A stretch of DNA of 64,000 bases from Rotaria sordida (GCA_905250125.1 CAJNOL010000442.1:1-64000); one strand, 5' to 3'. Shown: positions 22,635 through 36,789, numbered from the stretch's first letter. Notes: a model not told the origin generated them from the sequence alone. Program-made: numbers and translations.

Positions 22635-25235
22635 ATGGCTATTAAGCGTAAAGATTTTCAAAAGACATCATCAACTATACTTGAATTTTTACTTAAATTA
22701 CCTGATGAAGAAACAAGTTCACGTTTACGTGATACACTATTACATGCTCTTCATTTTTTACAACAATATTATTTAATATTACAAAAACGTGATAAAGAAC
22801 AAAAACCATTACAATGGACAATTGAACGTGGTTTAAGTCCATTAACACCATTTCGTGAATTACCCGATAAATTTCAATGGCCATGGATTGATGTTGAATC
22901 AAATAAAGTTAAACAAATAATACCAAAACATTCATTAAATAATTTTGTTAATTTATCACCAATTATTGTTGCTGTACGTGAAGGTGATTTACGATATGTT
23001 AAAGAATTATTAAATTCTGAACCTGAATTAATTGATTGTGTTGATTCATTTGGACGAGATTTATTAACTTATGCTGTACAATATCAACAAATAAATATTT
23101 TAAATTATTTATTAGATGAATATAAATTATCAATTAATATAAATATTCAAGCTAATGATGGTTCAACATGTTTACATCGTGCTTGTTATACAGATAATGA
23201 ACAACATTCAAATATTGAAATAGTAAAAATTTTATTAGAAAATAATGCTGATGTTACTAAACAAGATGTTCATTTACGTTCACCATTACATTGGGCAGTT
23301 TTAGGAGAAAATATTGATTGTTTAAAATTATTAATTGAATATAATGCTAATATACATATTAAAGATATTGATGGTATGACACCAGCTATGTGGGCATGTC
23401 ATCTTGATCGTTATGAACATTTTAAAGTAAGATTTTTTTTTCTAAAACAAAAAAAAACTTTAATTCTTTTTTTTATTAATAATAAAACAAAAAAGGAATT
23501 ATCTCGTTATATGAATGATGTCATAGAAAAAGATAATGATGGTCGAACATGGATTCATCATAGTGCAAGAAAAACAGAACCATTAGAATGTTTAAAATAT
23601 TTATTATCATCTGAATCAATTTTATTACGTGATAATGATGGACGAACATGTTTACATGTTGCTGCTGAACAAGGTTCTGTTCATGCTTGTCGTCTTATAT
23701 TTCAAATGAGTGAACAAACAAATAATCAATCTTACATACATGATGGTGATAAATGTCGTCAAACTCCACTTCATTTAGCAACAAAACATGGTCATGCTCG
23801 TGTATTAAAAGAATTATTAGATCATGGTGCTGATCCACATCTTAAAGGTATTAAAAAACAATATTTTTCTCGCATAATAATAATTGTTTATTATATATTT
23901 TCTTAAGATATTCATGGTATTTCAGCCTTAGATTATGCTCAAAATCGTGGTCTTTATTTTTGTCGAAGTGTTTTTGAAGTTTATTTACGTGAAAATTCAA
24001 ATAATAATATTAATAGTCGACCATCAACTAATTTTAGTTTTAATAATAATAGTACATTAAAAATGAATAGTTATGATGTAACACCTACACCACCAGTTAA
24101 TGGTCATGCAACATATATTCGTCGTAATGGTTATCGTCCTTTAAATAAATCATTACCAATAGGAAATGATCTATTACCTAGTGTATCAATTGAACAATAT
24201 TCACGTAAAAAAAATTATCCAAATTCATCATCAATTCGATCTGATAATGAAAAAGATTCAAATCAACCATCATCATCATCAACCAATATTTCAATTAATG
24301 GACCACCTATTAAACCACGTAAAAGTTCAACAATATCACATACTAAAAATAATAATTTATCAAAATTTCGACAAAATCATAATCATATTATTATAAATTC
24401 AACTCATTCTGAAGATGATAATAATGATGATCAAAGTGATGCAAATAGTCTTGCAGGTCATGGTAGTGATGGTGATTTTGATGATGATGATCAATTATTA
24501 GAATATGATAGATCAAATTCTCGTCTTTTATCACGTTATAATGATAAACGATTTCAACAACAAACAAATTCTAAACAATTAAATAAAAATTTAATGTATG
24601 ATGATTATCATTTTCTTGATGAACAACAACAACAACAACAACAACAATTAACATCTAAAAATAAATCAAAACAACAAATTCGTACAATAATTAATAAAGA
24701 TTTATCTCAATCAACATCAAATCGACTTAAATCAGGTTCAAAATCAAGCTCAACTGAATCTATACCAGCACTTGATTTAACAGTTGCTGGTCAAAAATTA
24801 TTTCGAACAAAACAAAAACAACAACAACCTGAAATATATTTTACTAATTATTTACCTACATCAAATGTTATGCGACCGCCAAGTGGTCGTTTAAAACCAA
24901 TTAATAGTGCTAAATCAACAACATCATCATCTTATACAGATGAATTATCTTTAATATCAAACAAAACATTAGAAGATGTTACGAATAATGTTAAACAATT
25001 ATCATCAACTAAAACACATCTTTATAAAAAAAAACTTATACCTTTAGTTAATGCAAATGAAGCAATCGTCAAAAAATATTCATATCGTTCATCTACTGAT
25101 CAACAACAACAACATATTGTTGAAGATATATCTTCAGACAGGTCGGAAGAAACAAGTGCTACTGGGAGTACTAATGGAGCACGTCGAGATATAAAACCGT
25201 CCAATGTCAGTGACAAATGCTCAAAATATCATTGA
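22635..25235 (+). CDS. Ankyrin-repeat protein with long Ser/Asn/Gln-rich tail
   Basis: Exons: 22635-23426, 23496-23847, 23908-25235. I chose the ATG at 22635 (MAIKRKDFQKTSS); the frame is open further upstream but that stretch is low-complexity. A helical N-terminus is followed by about eight ankyrin repeats, with readable consensus such as DGSTCLHRACYTD, LRSPLHWAVLGENIDCLKLL, DGRTCLHVAAEQGSVHACRL and CRQTPLHLATKHGHARVLKELL. The last 420 residues are disordered, with Gln, Asn and Ser runs and an acidic patch (DGDFDDDDQ). Intron 1 (69 bases) keeps the frame, so retention would add 23 residues. I cannot name the orthologue. A cryptic donor (GTCAGT, 25206) is in phase with the acceptor before RASGEF1, so the two could form one product. 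Confidence 0.8.
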
Positions 25236-25428
25236 TATCAATTTTCATTTTTTTTTTAAATATCGTCATGCTTTCTTCATTTTTTTTTTTTTGTCTTGTG
25301 TGTATATATATATATTTGATATGATAATAACGAAGAATAATTCGTTTTTTTAAGTGAATGAATGAATGAAATAATTTTTTTTTTCTTTGTATCAATAGAG
25401 TATTATTGTTTTTTTTTTATAGCTTATT

Positions 25429-28400
25429 ATGAATGGTACTATGCATAGTAATGATCCATCCACTGGCTATTATACTGGTAATAATCCAATGCAAACATCT
25501 TCTAATGAACAATATCCATCTACATTTACACCAAATGTTCATCTTCATCAATTATTTTTATCTACGAAACATAATAATGTTAATTCCGGACAAACATTTA
25601 GACCAGTACCAATAAAATTAAATAATTTTAATCAACATAATAATATACAACAACAACAAACACCAAATAATTTAAATGTATATAATTTTGAAAATGGTGG
25701 ATTATCTTCAACAGCATATTATGATCGTATTCATGCTCAAGTTCGATCAAATATTCCTATTTATCAATATCAAAATTCTACATCAACAACTAATTCAACT
25801 AGTCATTATCAATATAATAATTCATTATCATCAATTCCATCTAGACAACCAACACCTGCCATACCAAATGATCAAACAGATTCAACATTTTCAGTTATAT
25901 CAGCACCTAAAACAAATGGACAATCAACTGTATTTCAAGTAATTCATTAGATTTTATCTTAGATTTTATATAAAAAGATTGACATCGAAAGAAAATTTCA
26001 CTGATTATTTTACAATTATGATTTATGAATAAATTCTTTTAAGCATTGACATGTATCCAAATATTGCCTCTTTATAAAAAAAAGCTATTAGCGCAATCCC
26101 TTGCGGAATTAAAAATGCGAAACACGATGGACCTATTGTTACTAATTAAATGGACATCGTTTTGTTCCATTTCTTCAAGATAGATTTGTAGCTTACCGTT
26201 TATTTGATGCTTCAAAACTATAGTTTCTATGTCACAGTCTGTGATGGTCCCTGAGAGTTCTCTGTCACGGTCTGTGTTGGTCTCTCTGTCACGATCTTGT
26301 GATGGTCTTTCTATCACGGTCTGTGATGGTCTCCGGGAGTTCTCTGTCACGATCTGTGATGGTCTCTAGGAGTTCTCTGTCACGGTCTGTGATGGTCTCT
26401 CTGGAGTTTTCTGTCATGGTCTGTGATGTTTTCTAAGGATTCTCTATCACGACCTGTGATGATCTCTCAAGATTCTCTGTCGCAGTCTGTGATGGTTTCT
26501 GGAGGTCCTCTGTCACGATCTGTGATGGGTATGGAATTTCTCTGTCACAGTCTGTGGAGGGAGAAGGAAGTAGGTCCAAAATTTCTACCCTATACACTTC
26601 AACACTCCTTTCAGATCGTGTTTCACAAAATGATATTGCATTTTTCGCTAGTATATGTGTTACTAAGCGCGAAACCAGAACTAAAAATTTTTCTGACCGG
26701 AGTCAAAAACGATTGGTCCCACTCATTACTCCTTATAGAACATTAGCAGTGATGTCCATTTCATTTTGAAGAGTACAACACAAACGATCAAAATACATAT
26801 TGTAAATTTGAGATGAACTCTATAAATTTGTCTTTTCTTTTTTTTTCCAGCCTTCAATATCTACTCCAGCAACATTTTCTCCAATACCATCAATTGATTG
26901 TTCAATATCTAATCAAATAACAAGTGATGATGATCCATCACTTGATTATTTAAATTATTCAATGGATTCACTTATTCAACGATTAGTACCAACTGATACT
27001 TATATTCCGAAGGTTTCACAAAACAAAAAAATTTTTTTTTGTTTAACCTTTATGAAATTCTTTCTTTTTTCTTTCCGTAGCAATCATTTATTTATCCAAT
27101 GCTCTTGTGTTCACGAATGAATATTCGACCAAGTTTATTATTTAATCAATTAGCACGTTTAACAATAAAATCAATAACAAATTTAACATTCGTATGATTG
27201 AAAGAAAAATATTTTTATTTTAATATTAATTTATATTTTGTTTGTTTTTTTTAAAGGATCAAAGTGTTCGAACAATGAATAATTTTCTTTATGTTCTATC
27301 ACAATGGACACGAACATTTCCATATGATTTTCGTAATAGTGAAATGATGTCACAACTTGAAGATCTTTTTAAAAAAATAACTTCTTTTGAATCAAGTCTT
27401 CAATCAGATGTACAACATATTTATAAAAAACTTCGTTCAAAAGTATATATACTTAATTATCAAAAAGAAAGAAAAAAAAATTTACATGATATTCTTTTAT
27501 TTATTTAGCTTAAAGCATTAGATAGTTATGAAGAATATATTCGACAATTAAATAAAAAAACTACGTCTAATCTAAATCAATCAGCATTAGTTGTAAGTTA
27601 ATTATATTATTTAAAAAAATAAAACTTTTTTTTTCTTTCTTAGACGGACATTATGAATGAATGTTCAACATCAATATTATTCGCTCAACAATTAACTCAT
27701 ATAGAACTGGTATTATTATTGAATAACTCGACAATATTTTTAATTTTGTTTATTTTCATAGGATAGATTAAAACCAGTTGGTGCTGAAGAATTAATACAA
27801 TATTTTATAATGAAATTAGCATCCGAAGAAGCTCGAGCACATCCAAATAGAAATTATTCAATTGAATCATCAACATCAAATATTGAATATTCAAATAATC
27901 AAACACAAGCTTTAGTACATGATAAAAAATTAACATTTTGTCTTGAAGCTTATATACAATGGTTTAATCGATTAACATTTTTTATTACAACAGAAATTGT
28001 TAAACATACACAAAGACGTTCACGTGTACGATTAATTAATTATTTTATTGATGCTGCTTATGAATGTTTTCGTATACAAAATTTTAATTCTATGATTGGA
28101 ATACTTGGTAAGACGATTTTATTTGAAAATGTTTTTTTTTGGCAAACTTTTTTTCAATTTTCATCGCAAAATGATCTTCTATCACTTTTTTTTTTTTTTT
28201 TTAGTGTAAATTCTCCATTCTTAGACTATCACTCTCAAGTACTATATTGATGTCGACAGGAAATAGAGTGTTCTTGAGAAAAATAATATTTTTTGCCTCT
28301 CGACAAAAGTTTTTCTTTTTTGAGTCCCCTGTCAAGATTTACTTATATCTCAATAGTTAAAACTCATAGAACAAAAAAAAAAAAAGAAATCAAAGCATAG

Positions 28401-29764
28401 ATATTCTTATTCTAATTTAATTTTTTTTTTGTTTTTATTAATTTATCTTTAGGTGGTTTAAATATGCAACCAATAAGACGATTAAAAAGAACTGTAAATA
28501 AATAAATATATATTTAATTCTTAAAATGAATAAAAATTCGAATATTTTTTTAGTGGGAAAAAATTCAATTAGAAAAATTTCAACAACTTGAACAGTATAT
28601 GGATGTATCAAAAAATTTTGCTACATATCGTCTTATACTTAAAGTAGCTATGGAAGAAGCTGAAAAACATGGATGGAAAACAGATAAAATTGTTATACCA
28701 TTTACTAGTATTATTTTACAAGATGTTTATTATATAAAAACACATAGTAAAGATTATACAACAGCTGGTGGAATTAATTTAAAAGTGATTGGTTTCTTTT
28801 TTTTTTCTATTTATTTAATCAAAAAAAAAAAATATTTAACTTTTATTTTGATTTTTCTAGAAATATTATTCAATGGCAAAATTTATTTCTGAAGAATTTG
28901 TACAATGTAAACAGAGTAAAGTATGTTATATAATACAAAGACATTTAATTCGATGTCTTCTTAATAATATAACAACTTTTATAGTTTGTACTCTTAAAGA
29001 TTAATTTATTAAGGTTGAAATATATAGTTCAAATAAAAATTCTCTTGAGATTTACATTTAGTTACATTAATAAAACAATTGTTTACTTAATAACTTTTCC
29101 AGTGTAAAATAGCATCAATAATGATTAATGTGGAATTTTTTTTTCATATACTACAAAGGAAATAGGTTTTTCTAATGCGCAGAAATATTTACCACGAAAG
29201 CAAGTGTGTTGGGTGTACATCTATTCAATAATTGAAAATTTTTTGAATAAAAATATGTTCCTATACAATTCCCCCGTTGTCACCATTCTTGAAACTTTCA
29301 CTTGGTCTCTGATCGTCTGATGTGTTTTCTATAATTGAATATCTTATGTTTAGTAACATAGAAATAAGAACAATAAGAGCATGAAATTGTGTCATAGCGC
29401 ACTGACATTTCTTAGACTATTATTCTTTTGTGAATAAATCGATTAAACACTTTCGAATTTATTCTCTAATTACTATTTTTATTTTTTGAAGTGTTCATTT
29501 GAACGAAATGATGTCATTATTAATTATATTATTACATCTCCAACATTCAATGAAGATTGTAAATTTTATATTTAAATTATTTTAGTTATTAAATTTTGTT
29601 TTTGTTTTATATAGCTCTAATGCTCGCATCATTCGAATGTGAACCACCAGCAACTGCTAGTGAAAAAGAAAAATATAGAGCATTACAGTAAGTAAAAATA
29701 AAAATAAAAAATTATTTATCTTTTTTTTTTATTTTATTGTAGAAGATCTTTGAATACATTATAA
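25429..29764 (+). CDS. RASGEF1: RasGEF domain exchange factor, RASGEF1 family
   Basis: Thirteen exons, 652 residues: 25429-25938, 26851-27012, 27081-27191, 27257-27442, 27509-27592, 27644-27709, 27762-28107, 28453-28493, 28554-28784, 28861-28920, 29492-29558, 29615-29687, 29743-29764. Family members activate Rap2-type small GTPases. A low-complexity N-terminus (about 190 residues) precedes the REM domain (SLIQRLVPTDTYIPK, WTRTFPYDFRNSEMM) and the CDC25 catalytic domain (FAQQLTHIEL, CLEAYIQWFNRLTFF, NFNSMIGILGGLNMQPIRRL, DKIVIPFTSIILQDVYYI, FNEDSLMLASFECEPP). These match human RASGEF1A/B/C block by block, and the terminal ASEKEKYRAL is where the human proteins end too. The long N-terminus is unlike the about 35 residues in humans. 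A strong 3' splice site lies 6 bases before the ATG. Confidence 0.92.
26215..26560. repeat. Minisatellite with palindromic unit in RASGEF1 intron 1
   Basis: About ten imperfect copies of a unit of 25-37 bases with core tctctgtcacggtctgtgat. The TCACRGTCTGTGA core is itself a palindrome, perfect in the copies with TCACAGTCTGTGA. Units vary by substitutions and small indels. Frames crossing it on both strands (26072-26350, 26423-26746) are repeat artefacts. Confidence 0.85.
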
Positions 29765-31375
29765 TGAAGAATTTCCAATGAAGTCGTTCTATCTCATATT
29801 TCACATCATTTTCTCTTTTTTTTTTTATTATGTAACTTCTGCTCATCTTTTCTATATATTTGCAATACAGTTACTGTCTCAATAACTTAAGCAACAAAGT
29901 ACTTTTTTTTTAAAATTTCTGAATCTTTATATATATATATATCTCTTTTGCATATCATAATTTGCTCAAATGATTGCATTGACAATAAAACTTCTTTTTT
30001 TTTTTTATTCTTTTGGTAAACTAAACTATACGTTCTTCAATATGTGTATAAATAGGGGTTCTAAACTTCTTACTTCTTTTTTTTTTTTTTTTACTATTGA
30101 TGCTGCTATTAGTGCTCGAATACTCGATCTATCGTGTCATTCCATTCTGTATACAAAAAATTAGTATTACGTGTATGTATATCAAAAGTGAATTTACTAT
30201 TCCACATGTTTTTTTTTTCATTTGTAAGCACTATGTTCTCTGTTTCTCTATTCATTAAATGTATTTGAATCAAGAAACAATAAACGTGATTATTATTCTG
30301 TCGTATTCGTTCTTTTTCAATTACATGCCAATATATATACATAAAACATTTGTCGTATTAAATTCAATATTTAGGAACAATCATATGCTGATCTTTTGAT
30401 GTCTAACGTGCTATTTACGACAATTATGAATACCTATTGTATTGAAAGAACGAAATCAAATTCTTTTTTTTTCTTTCTCACCATTCAAATATATATATAT
30501 GTATGCTAGAATAAAAAAAAATAATTGTTTTCAACAATGTTGATTGAAAGAAAGAGATGCCGCCAACGAAAATATATAGAAACGATCAGGTGTATATATA
30601 TATATATATACATATTTTTTTTTTTATGGACTACAATTGTAAAGTAGTTAAACACACGTAATGTGATCGGCAAGAGACGAAAGTTGCATGTTTTGTTTTT
30701 CTTTGAGATTGGATTTGATGACTATAATAACGAACAAGCAATGGAGGAAAAAAAAAAGTAAGACATATTTCAACATGCTTCGTCACTTCACTAAATGATG
30801 GTTGTCGCCTGCTGTGGCTTACTCTGTACTTTTTTTTTTTTTGCATATATTCATATTTGCTTTTAACAGAAGTATTCTAATCATGTGTATTAGCGGGTAT
30901 GTATGTATGTTATCAGATGGTAGATTAATTTATGTTCAGAATGTTTTTTTTAGTCAAATATTTGTACGAGTTGCCTCTTTGGTATTCAATCTTTATGACT
31001 GTTTAATTTAAATCTCATAAAGCTTAAATATCGGAGGATGACTCGAACAAAGAAATGACGATTGTATGATTTTGTAAATTTCTGTTTTTCTTTTTTTTTT
31101 TCATTGTTATTCTTATTTAAATTTAAATGAACGAAACAACAGATGCAGATATAGGAATTATTATAAGAGACGAATTCTAGATATACATTCAAACGAAAAG
31201 AATATTTGCTTTTTTTAGATATACTTTTTTTTTTTTTTGTTTTTTTGACATGTTTTGCTGTACTTCGGCTTCTTTATTATATGCTTTTTCTGACATGATG
31301 ATGACGTTTTTGAAGAACTTAGAGAAAAGATTCTTTTACACATCGATTTTGTTTTTTTTTTTTTGTGTGTATTGA
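29765..31375. other. Intergenic / 3' untranslated sequence
   Basis: AT-rich spacer between the convergent RASGEF1 and secreted-protein genes. It holds long poly-T runs, (TA)n tracts near 29930 and 30596-30612 and a short atgtatgtatgt run near 30900. Small open frames here (29970-30164, 30631-30846, 30802-31192) show no protein-like composition. No gene supported. Confidence 0.6.
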
Positions 31376-32621
31376 TTATGATAATGGTGATTTATTCATC
31401 CTTTGTTGATCGATGATCGATTCGACGTCAGACGATTTGGAAAATTCTAATGGTACGGACGAACGATAAATATTAGGTGTAGTAGAAGGCAATGATGATA
31501 AAAGAGATGATGATTCTTTTGATAATGGCTCAGATAATAAGGATGAAAATGATAGAATACGTTGGCAATAGTTAAAACCAGGATAAGATTTGCAAAGACG
31601 TTTAATTTCAGGGTATCGCTAAAATAATAAATAGATGAAAAAGAAAAAAACCATTTAATAATAGTAGATAGAAAAAAAAAAAAAAAAGAAAAGATTTCAA
31701 GATTATAATTTATCATACTCCTCGCTGAATATCTTTTAATGTTTGATTACAAAACCGATGTGTTTCTATTGAATTTTTTTCTGTACTTGTCATACATATT
31801 TCGAGAATCATTTTTTGTTTGAGCTAAACAAAAGAAAAAAAGAATTTTTTGTTTTTTTTCTAATATAAATATTTATTTAACTAAACATACGTCTATATCT
31901 GTATCCGTCTCCTCTCGATTTTGATATAATTTGTTCTTTTTATAAAGACTTCGTACAAATCGACGAGACATTAATGCCTATTTTGAAAATAAATATTCAA
32001 AATTATTCTTTTTTTTTTTTTTTTGTCTATTTAAATTACGTGAGTTTCAATGTTCTGCTCTGCCAATATATATCGATTGATATTGTCACAATATCTATTT
32101 CCAGAACCGATCATTTTGCAATAATATGTCAAATATGGAAAACTCTAAATAAGAAAAACAAAACAGTCAAATATGATCGAATGTTAATGTATCAGCAACA
32201 AAATCAACTCTTCTATTTTTTTCTATATAATACTTGATGATGACTAATATGATCCATGATGTATGTTTTGATTTAAAAAGAAATTCGAGAGAAAAAAAAT
32301 ACTTACGCCCATAAGTGCCGATTGTAATGTTTGATCACAAAGATTTTGAATAAGCAATTCGATCTTATCGGCAGAGCATGTGTTGACTATAAAACTGGTT
32401 AACTAAATATGAACAAATATTTTACCCTCAAAAGAAACTGGTTTAATATACATACATCATATTCAGTTAATTCGCGTTTTCGAAAGTGGTACTAAACAAA
32501 GAAATCAAATATTTCTAAATTTATAGATCTTTTTTTTTCTGTCTAAAATTACCGTATATGCTGATTGAAACAAAAGAACGCCAATTGTAAATAACATAAA
32601 GGTAAATAGTTGAGCTTTCAT
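31376..32621 (-). CDS. Secreted cysteine protein with duplicated exon modules, unknown family
   Basis: Six exons on the minus strand: 32621-32553, 32491-32456, 32402-32307, 31977-31891, 31823-31719, 31618-31376; 211 residues. Every exon length is a multiple of three and all introns are phase 0. Exon 1 is a textbook signal peptide (MKAQLFTFMLFTIGVLLFQS). Exon 3 (C-x12-C followed by DQTL) and exon 5 (C-x14-C followed by NQTL) look like duplicated modules, each preceded by a short polar exon (KRELTEYD; REETDTDID). The last exon adds LCKSYPGFNYCQ and a Ser-rich tail. Six cysteines in all after the signal. Basic pairs (RKR, SRR, YKKNK) could be prohormone cleavage sites, which is inference. I recognise no family. 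Confidence 0.75.
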
Positions 32622-35600
32622 CGCGATAAATGAAATAATGATGATGTCAATGAAGAGGAACCCAATATGAAAAAGGATGAGGACGACCTGCAATAATCAA
32701 ACTATGCGAATACAAATAATAATTTTAAATGCTTATACTCAAAAAACAAAAAAAAAGGTTTTCTTTCTTTCTGTTTTTTTTTTGTTATTGCTGACTTTCT
32801 TGGCATGTTCATCTAGTCAAGCAAATGATGATCATTTGTCATTTAAATCTCTTTTTTTCTTCCCTTTTTTTTTCTCCTCCCTCAAAGACAATTGCAAGTC
32901 AGAATTGATTAGCCTGTTGGTAATTTTTGAAGCAGAATTATCATGTTCATCATCGCTATTATATGCAAAAAAAAATCTTACCAATCAGATAAATAGTAAG
33001 AATGATAAAAAAATATATGTTGAGCAGAAAAAAGAGAGAAAACAAAATAATAAAACTGTATTAGGATGTAAATTATATTGTGTTCTATATCTATTTTCTT
33101 ATTTTTTTTTTTTAATGTTGATTAGTTCACATCGCCTGTTCATCCCTTATTGTTGGTGCTCCCTCTTAATGATAGTTGAAAAACAAATGTGTAATAAGAA
33201 AAAAAAAAAAAACGATGAAAAAAAAAAGGGAACATATATAGTTTTATGAATATGAGAATGACTATAATGATTGTCTATTCGACGAAGAATTTATCATAAC
33301 TTGGCAAAAGAAGATAACAAATAATATAGAAGAAATATAAGCCCAGGAAACTCATTAGTATAAAAGTGATCTTACTATAGGATTATTTCACACATACTAT
33401 TAGATCTAAAAGAAAAATGATGCGGAAGCACAAACATGTATGCCATATACATTGGTGTCTATACTATGCATCCTGCTTATCTTATTTTCTGATTCTTTCG
33501 AAAAATAACTAACTAACTAAATCATTCTATGATCAGTATACCAATGTCTTATATATACATATGAAAAAAAAAAGAAAAAATGAGATTAACCAGTTGCTTT
33601 TTACTATTAATTACAAATATTTTTTCAAGCCAATTCTCTCTCGAGATAAACACCTACATAATCCGCAACCTAGAAGAAAAAATATTAATAATTATTAAAA
33701 AAACCATGAACATTAATTAGTTCTAGGCGGTAACTTTATAATTACAGAACATTTATTATGCGTAACAAAAATAAAATAAATGAAAAATATGCCCTTTCTT
33801 TTTATCTCGAAGGAAATAGTAAATGCCTAGGCAATAACGGTTTAAGTTCATTATTGTAGAAGAAAAGAATTATTTTTCCACATGATTTCATTCAATAGTG
33901 ATATTTACTCACTGATATTTATTCCAAAAAATCTATTTGATGGAAGAGAACAATAATAATTCTTTGATCATTTTCAGCTACATTTAAGTTATTATTATTA
34001 TTATTATTACTCAATTCAAATAAATAAATGAACTATTTACATACCAATATACTGAGGATTTGAACTGAAATTCTTCTTATTTATTTGTATTTGTTGAATA
34101 GTTTTTTTCTCGATTTAAGAATGTATATCAAGGGGAATTAGAGAAGATTTGATTAAAAATAAATAATTCTAGCCAAAATACAATGAAATATATTACTGGC
34201 AATAATTATCTCAAACTCTCTAAACTATAATCAATAGGGAGAAGAAAAAGTAATTAACGAAAATCAACATTATTCTTTAATGGGTGGAGAATGCATGAAT
34301 GAATGAATGAATGTCATGAGGTGAATAATTAAGTAATAGATCCAATACTCAAGAGAATAACAGACATACAAACTATAAGTTGTACTCTTAAAAAAAAATA
34401 AAGGTTCAACTCTAAGGCAATTATTATGAGAATAGAAGGAAAAAAAAACATATTGTGACTTATTAGTTGAAAAATTCATGTTTCTATACATGATGAACTT
34501 CCGTTTATTCGACTAGGATATATAGTGTCGTCTCAGTTATGTGCATGTCTATCAATACTATTTTCTATCTTTCTTATTTCATGCTGATAGATGAATGATG
34601 ATGATAAAAAAAAAATTTAGTAATTATTTAATTTCCTTCATTAAGTTTCACTAGAAAATCTAGTGGTTAAAAACATACCATATCTGTTTAATGAGAAAAA
34701 GAAAAGCTTTTAGAAATAGTTCTACTTTTGATACATTAAATTTGTTATGAACTTTGACATTTATATTTTTTAAATTGAAACGATCATTTATGGATTTTTA
34801 CTTCAATAAAATTTCTATTGTGTTAAATATATTTCTTTTACTAAAAATTTTATCTTTGATTTATAGAAGGAAATAGAATAGGAAATTATTTATTTATTTA
34901 TTTATTTTTTCAAATAAACTATTTTGTCTTGAGGTCATGTATTATATCATATTATCTTTGTGTGTTTTTTTTTATTATTATTATTCTATTTTATATGTTA
35001 ATATATATATATATAATCTAATCAAAAAAACAAACATAGACACATATTTGTCCGAATCAGATTATCAACTAATAAAGAAAATCAATAATAATTTATTGTA
35101 TTATTTAGTGAACGATTTTATTACGAGAAATATGAATGAATTTTTATGAGCCCACTGTTTCTTCAATCAAATGGAATTTTTACATCGAAATTCTTCGACA
35201 CATAGTTATCTCTTATAAGCTTTATAAACTCTTGAAAATGTTTAATTGTCTAGATTTATTTCGAATTATATTTAATTCAATATGACATTTCATTTCTCGA
35301 ATTCAATCATCCAAAATAAAAAAAGATATCTATTAGATAGAAAATGATCAATCGATTCTCATTAAATAGAGATATGTCTTCATGATAGAAAATAAAACGA
35401 TTGTAAAAATTATTTAACCTACAGCATTTTTATCTTTTATAGAAAATAATTAACGTTGAAATATGAAACAAGAAATAAACCAGTGCATCATATTGGTGAT
35501 TTTTCTATATCAATATAATCTGAGTAGTTCTTGCTTATTGTTCTATATTGTTTAATTTCTTTACATTTAAACGATTAATGACTAATCTATAAATAATATT

Positions 35601-36540
35601 ATTTTACTGTGTGTAAATTGTCGAGCATTAGGTTCATCTTTCCTTCTTATGTTGAAATATACTTGAAAGTTCAATGTAGAAATGAATAGAAAAGTACTTC
35701 GATATAATAACATAATTGATTTAATTATTTTATCAATGTAGAATTCTTGAATAAACATAATTTAGCTTTTTTAAAATCAATTATTTTTAAACAAGTTTGT
35801 TTGTTTTTTTTCAAATATTTTAATGAATTTTTATCCTTTGTATCTGAAATATCAACTACAGTAATTAAGTCGTTGCAAATAGCAGAAATAATTCTTTTTA
35901 TGTAAGACAAACATTTTATGCTACATTGCTTATCTCTAATTAATTTTTTTTTCCTTTCATTTAAATTTAATTATATTATATTTAGTACTCTTTCAATTAA
36001 CTTATAATACAAAAAAAAATTGTCCAGGCATAATTAATTATTCGACCAAGAACATCGTTGGGAGTCAATTTTTGTTTTTCATGGAAAAGAATGTTTCAAA
36101 GTACAAAAAAAAAAAAACTAAAATTAACAAGTAGAATTTAAATCTCGTAATTATTTTCAAACGTCCGTTATCATAGTTTACAACTTATATCAATTCAATT
36201 TTTTTACGTGCACTTTTTACTCCAAGTAGTTTCAATCGGATGTGCCTGAGGCATATTATCAAATTTAAGCATAATTTCTTTTTTCGCTTAATCAGTTAAG
36301 GATAATGCTAGCATAATATACACGAATTTTATTCAGTCAGAATACAAAAATTGTTATTTTTATGATGTTTTTCAATAAATAGTAATAATTTTTTATTGAT
36401 ACATTCGTTTAGATAAAGCTTTGATTATATTGAACATTATTACTAGTTACATCAAAATATTTTTTATCATCTAAAAATAAGATAACAACCATTATGTAGA
36501 GTTTATCACAATCTTTTCTAGTCTGAACTGCAATACATTG
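32622..36540. other. Gene-poor AT-rich region
   Basis: No exon with the local codon style or splice context was found. The longest open frame, 32677-33249, is Phe/Lys-rich with poly-T and poly-A derived runs and lies head-to-head with the secreted-protein gene; I do not accept it. Simple repeats include (GAAT)n near 34293 and (TTAT)n near 34890-34910. Confidence 0.6.
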
Positions 36541-36789
36541 AAAGTGGCGCTACCTTCAATGAATTACTGCCTATGTGTTTTCTTACGGTGCCTTCATCCG
36601 AGTAGAGTCCTAGACGGAGTCAACTAAATTTTTTGCCGAAAATTTAGTTTTAGCTTCAGTTTTATTATAGAATAGCTCTAACAGATTCATTTTCGTGTGT
36701 ATTAGTTGTTCTTTTTCATACTGTGCTGACTCGTTGTTTTCTCTTTTGTGTTTGTTATATCTATGTATCATATACTGGTTTTGACCATT

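Noticed and set aside
26423-26769. Frames of 107 and 71 residues in the RASGEF1 intron
   Set aside because: They translate the minisatellite (repeated SLSRSVM-type peptides) and its flank.
32677-33249. 190-residue open frame upstream of the secreted-protein gene
   Set aside because: Composition is Phe/Lys/Ser runs from poly-T and poly-A; no motif or splice context, and codon use is unlike the certain genes.
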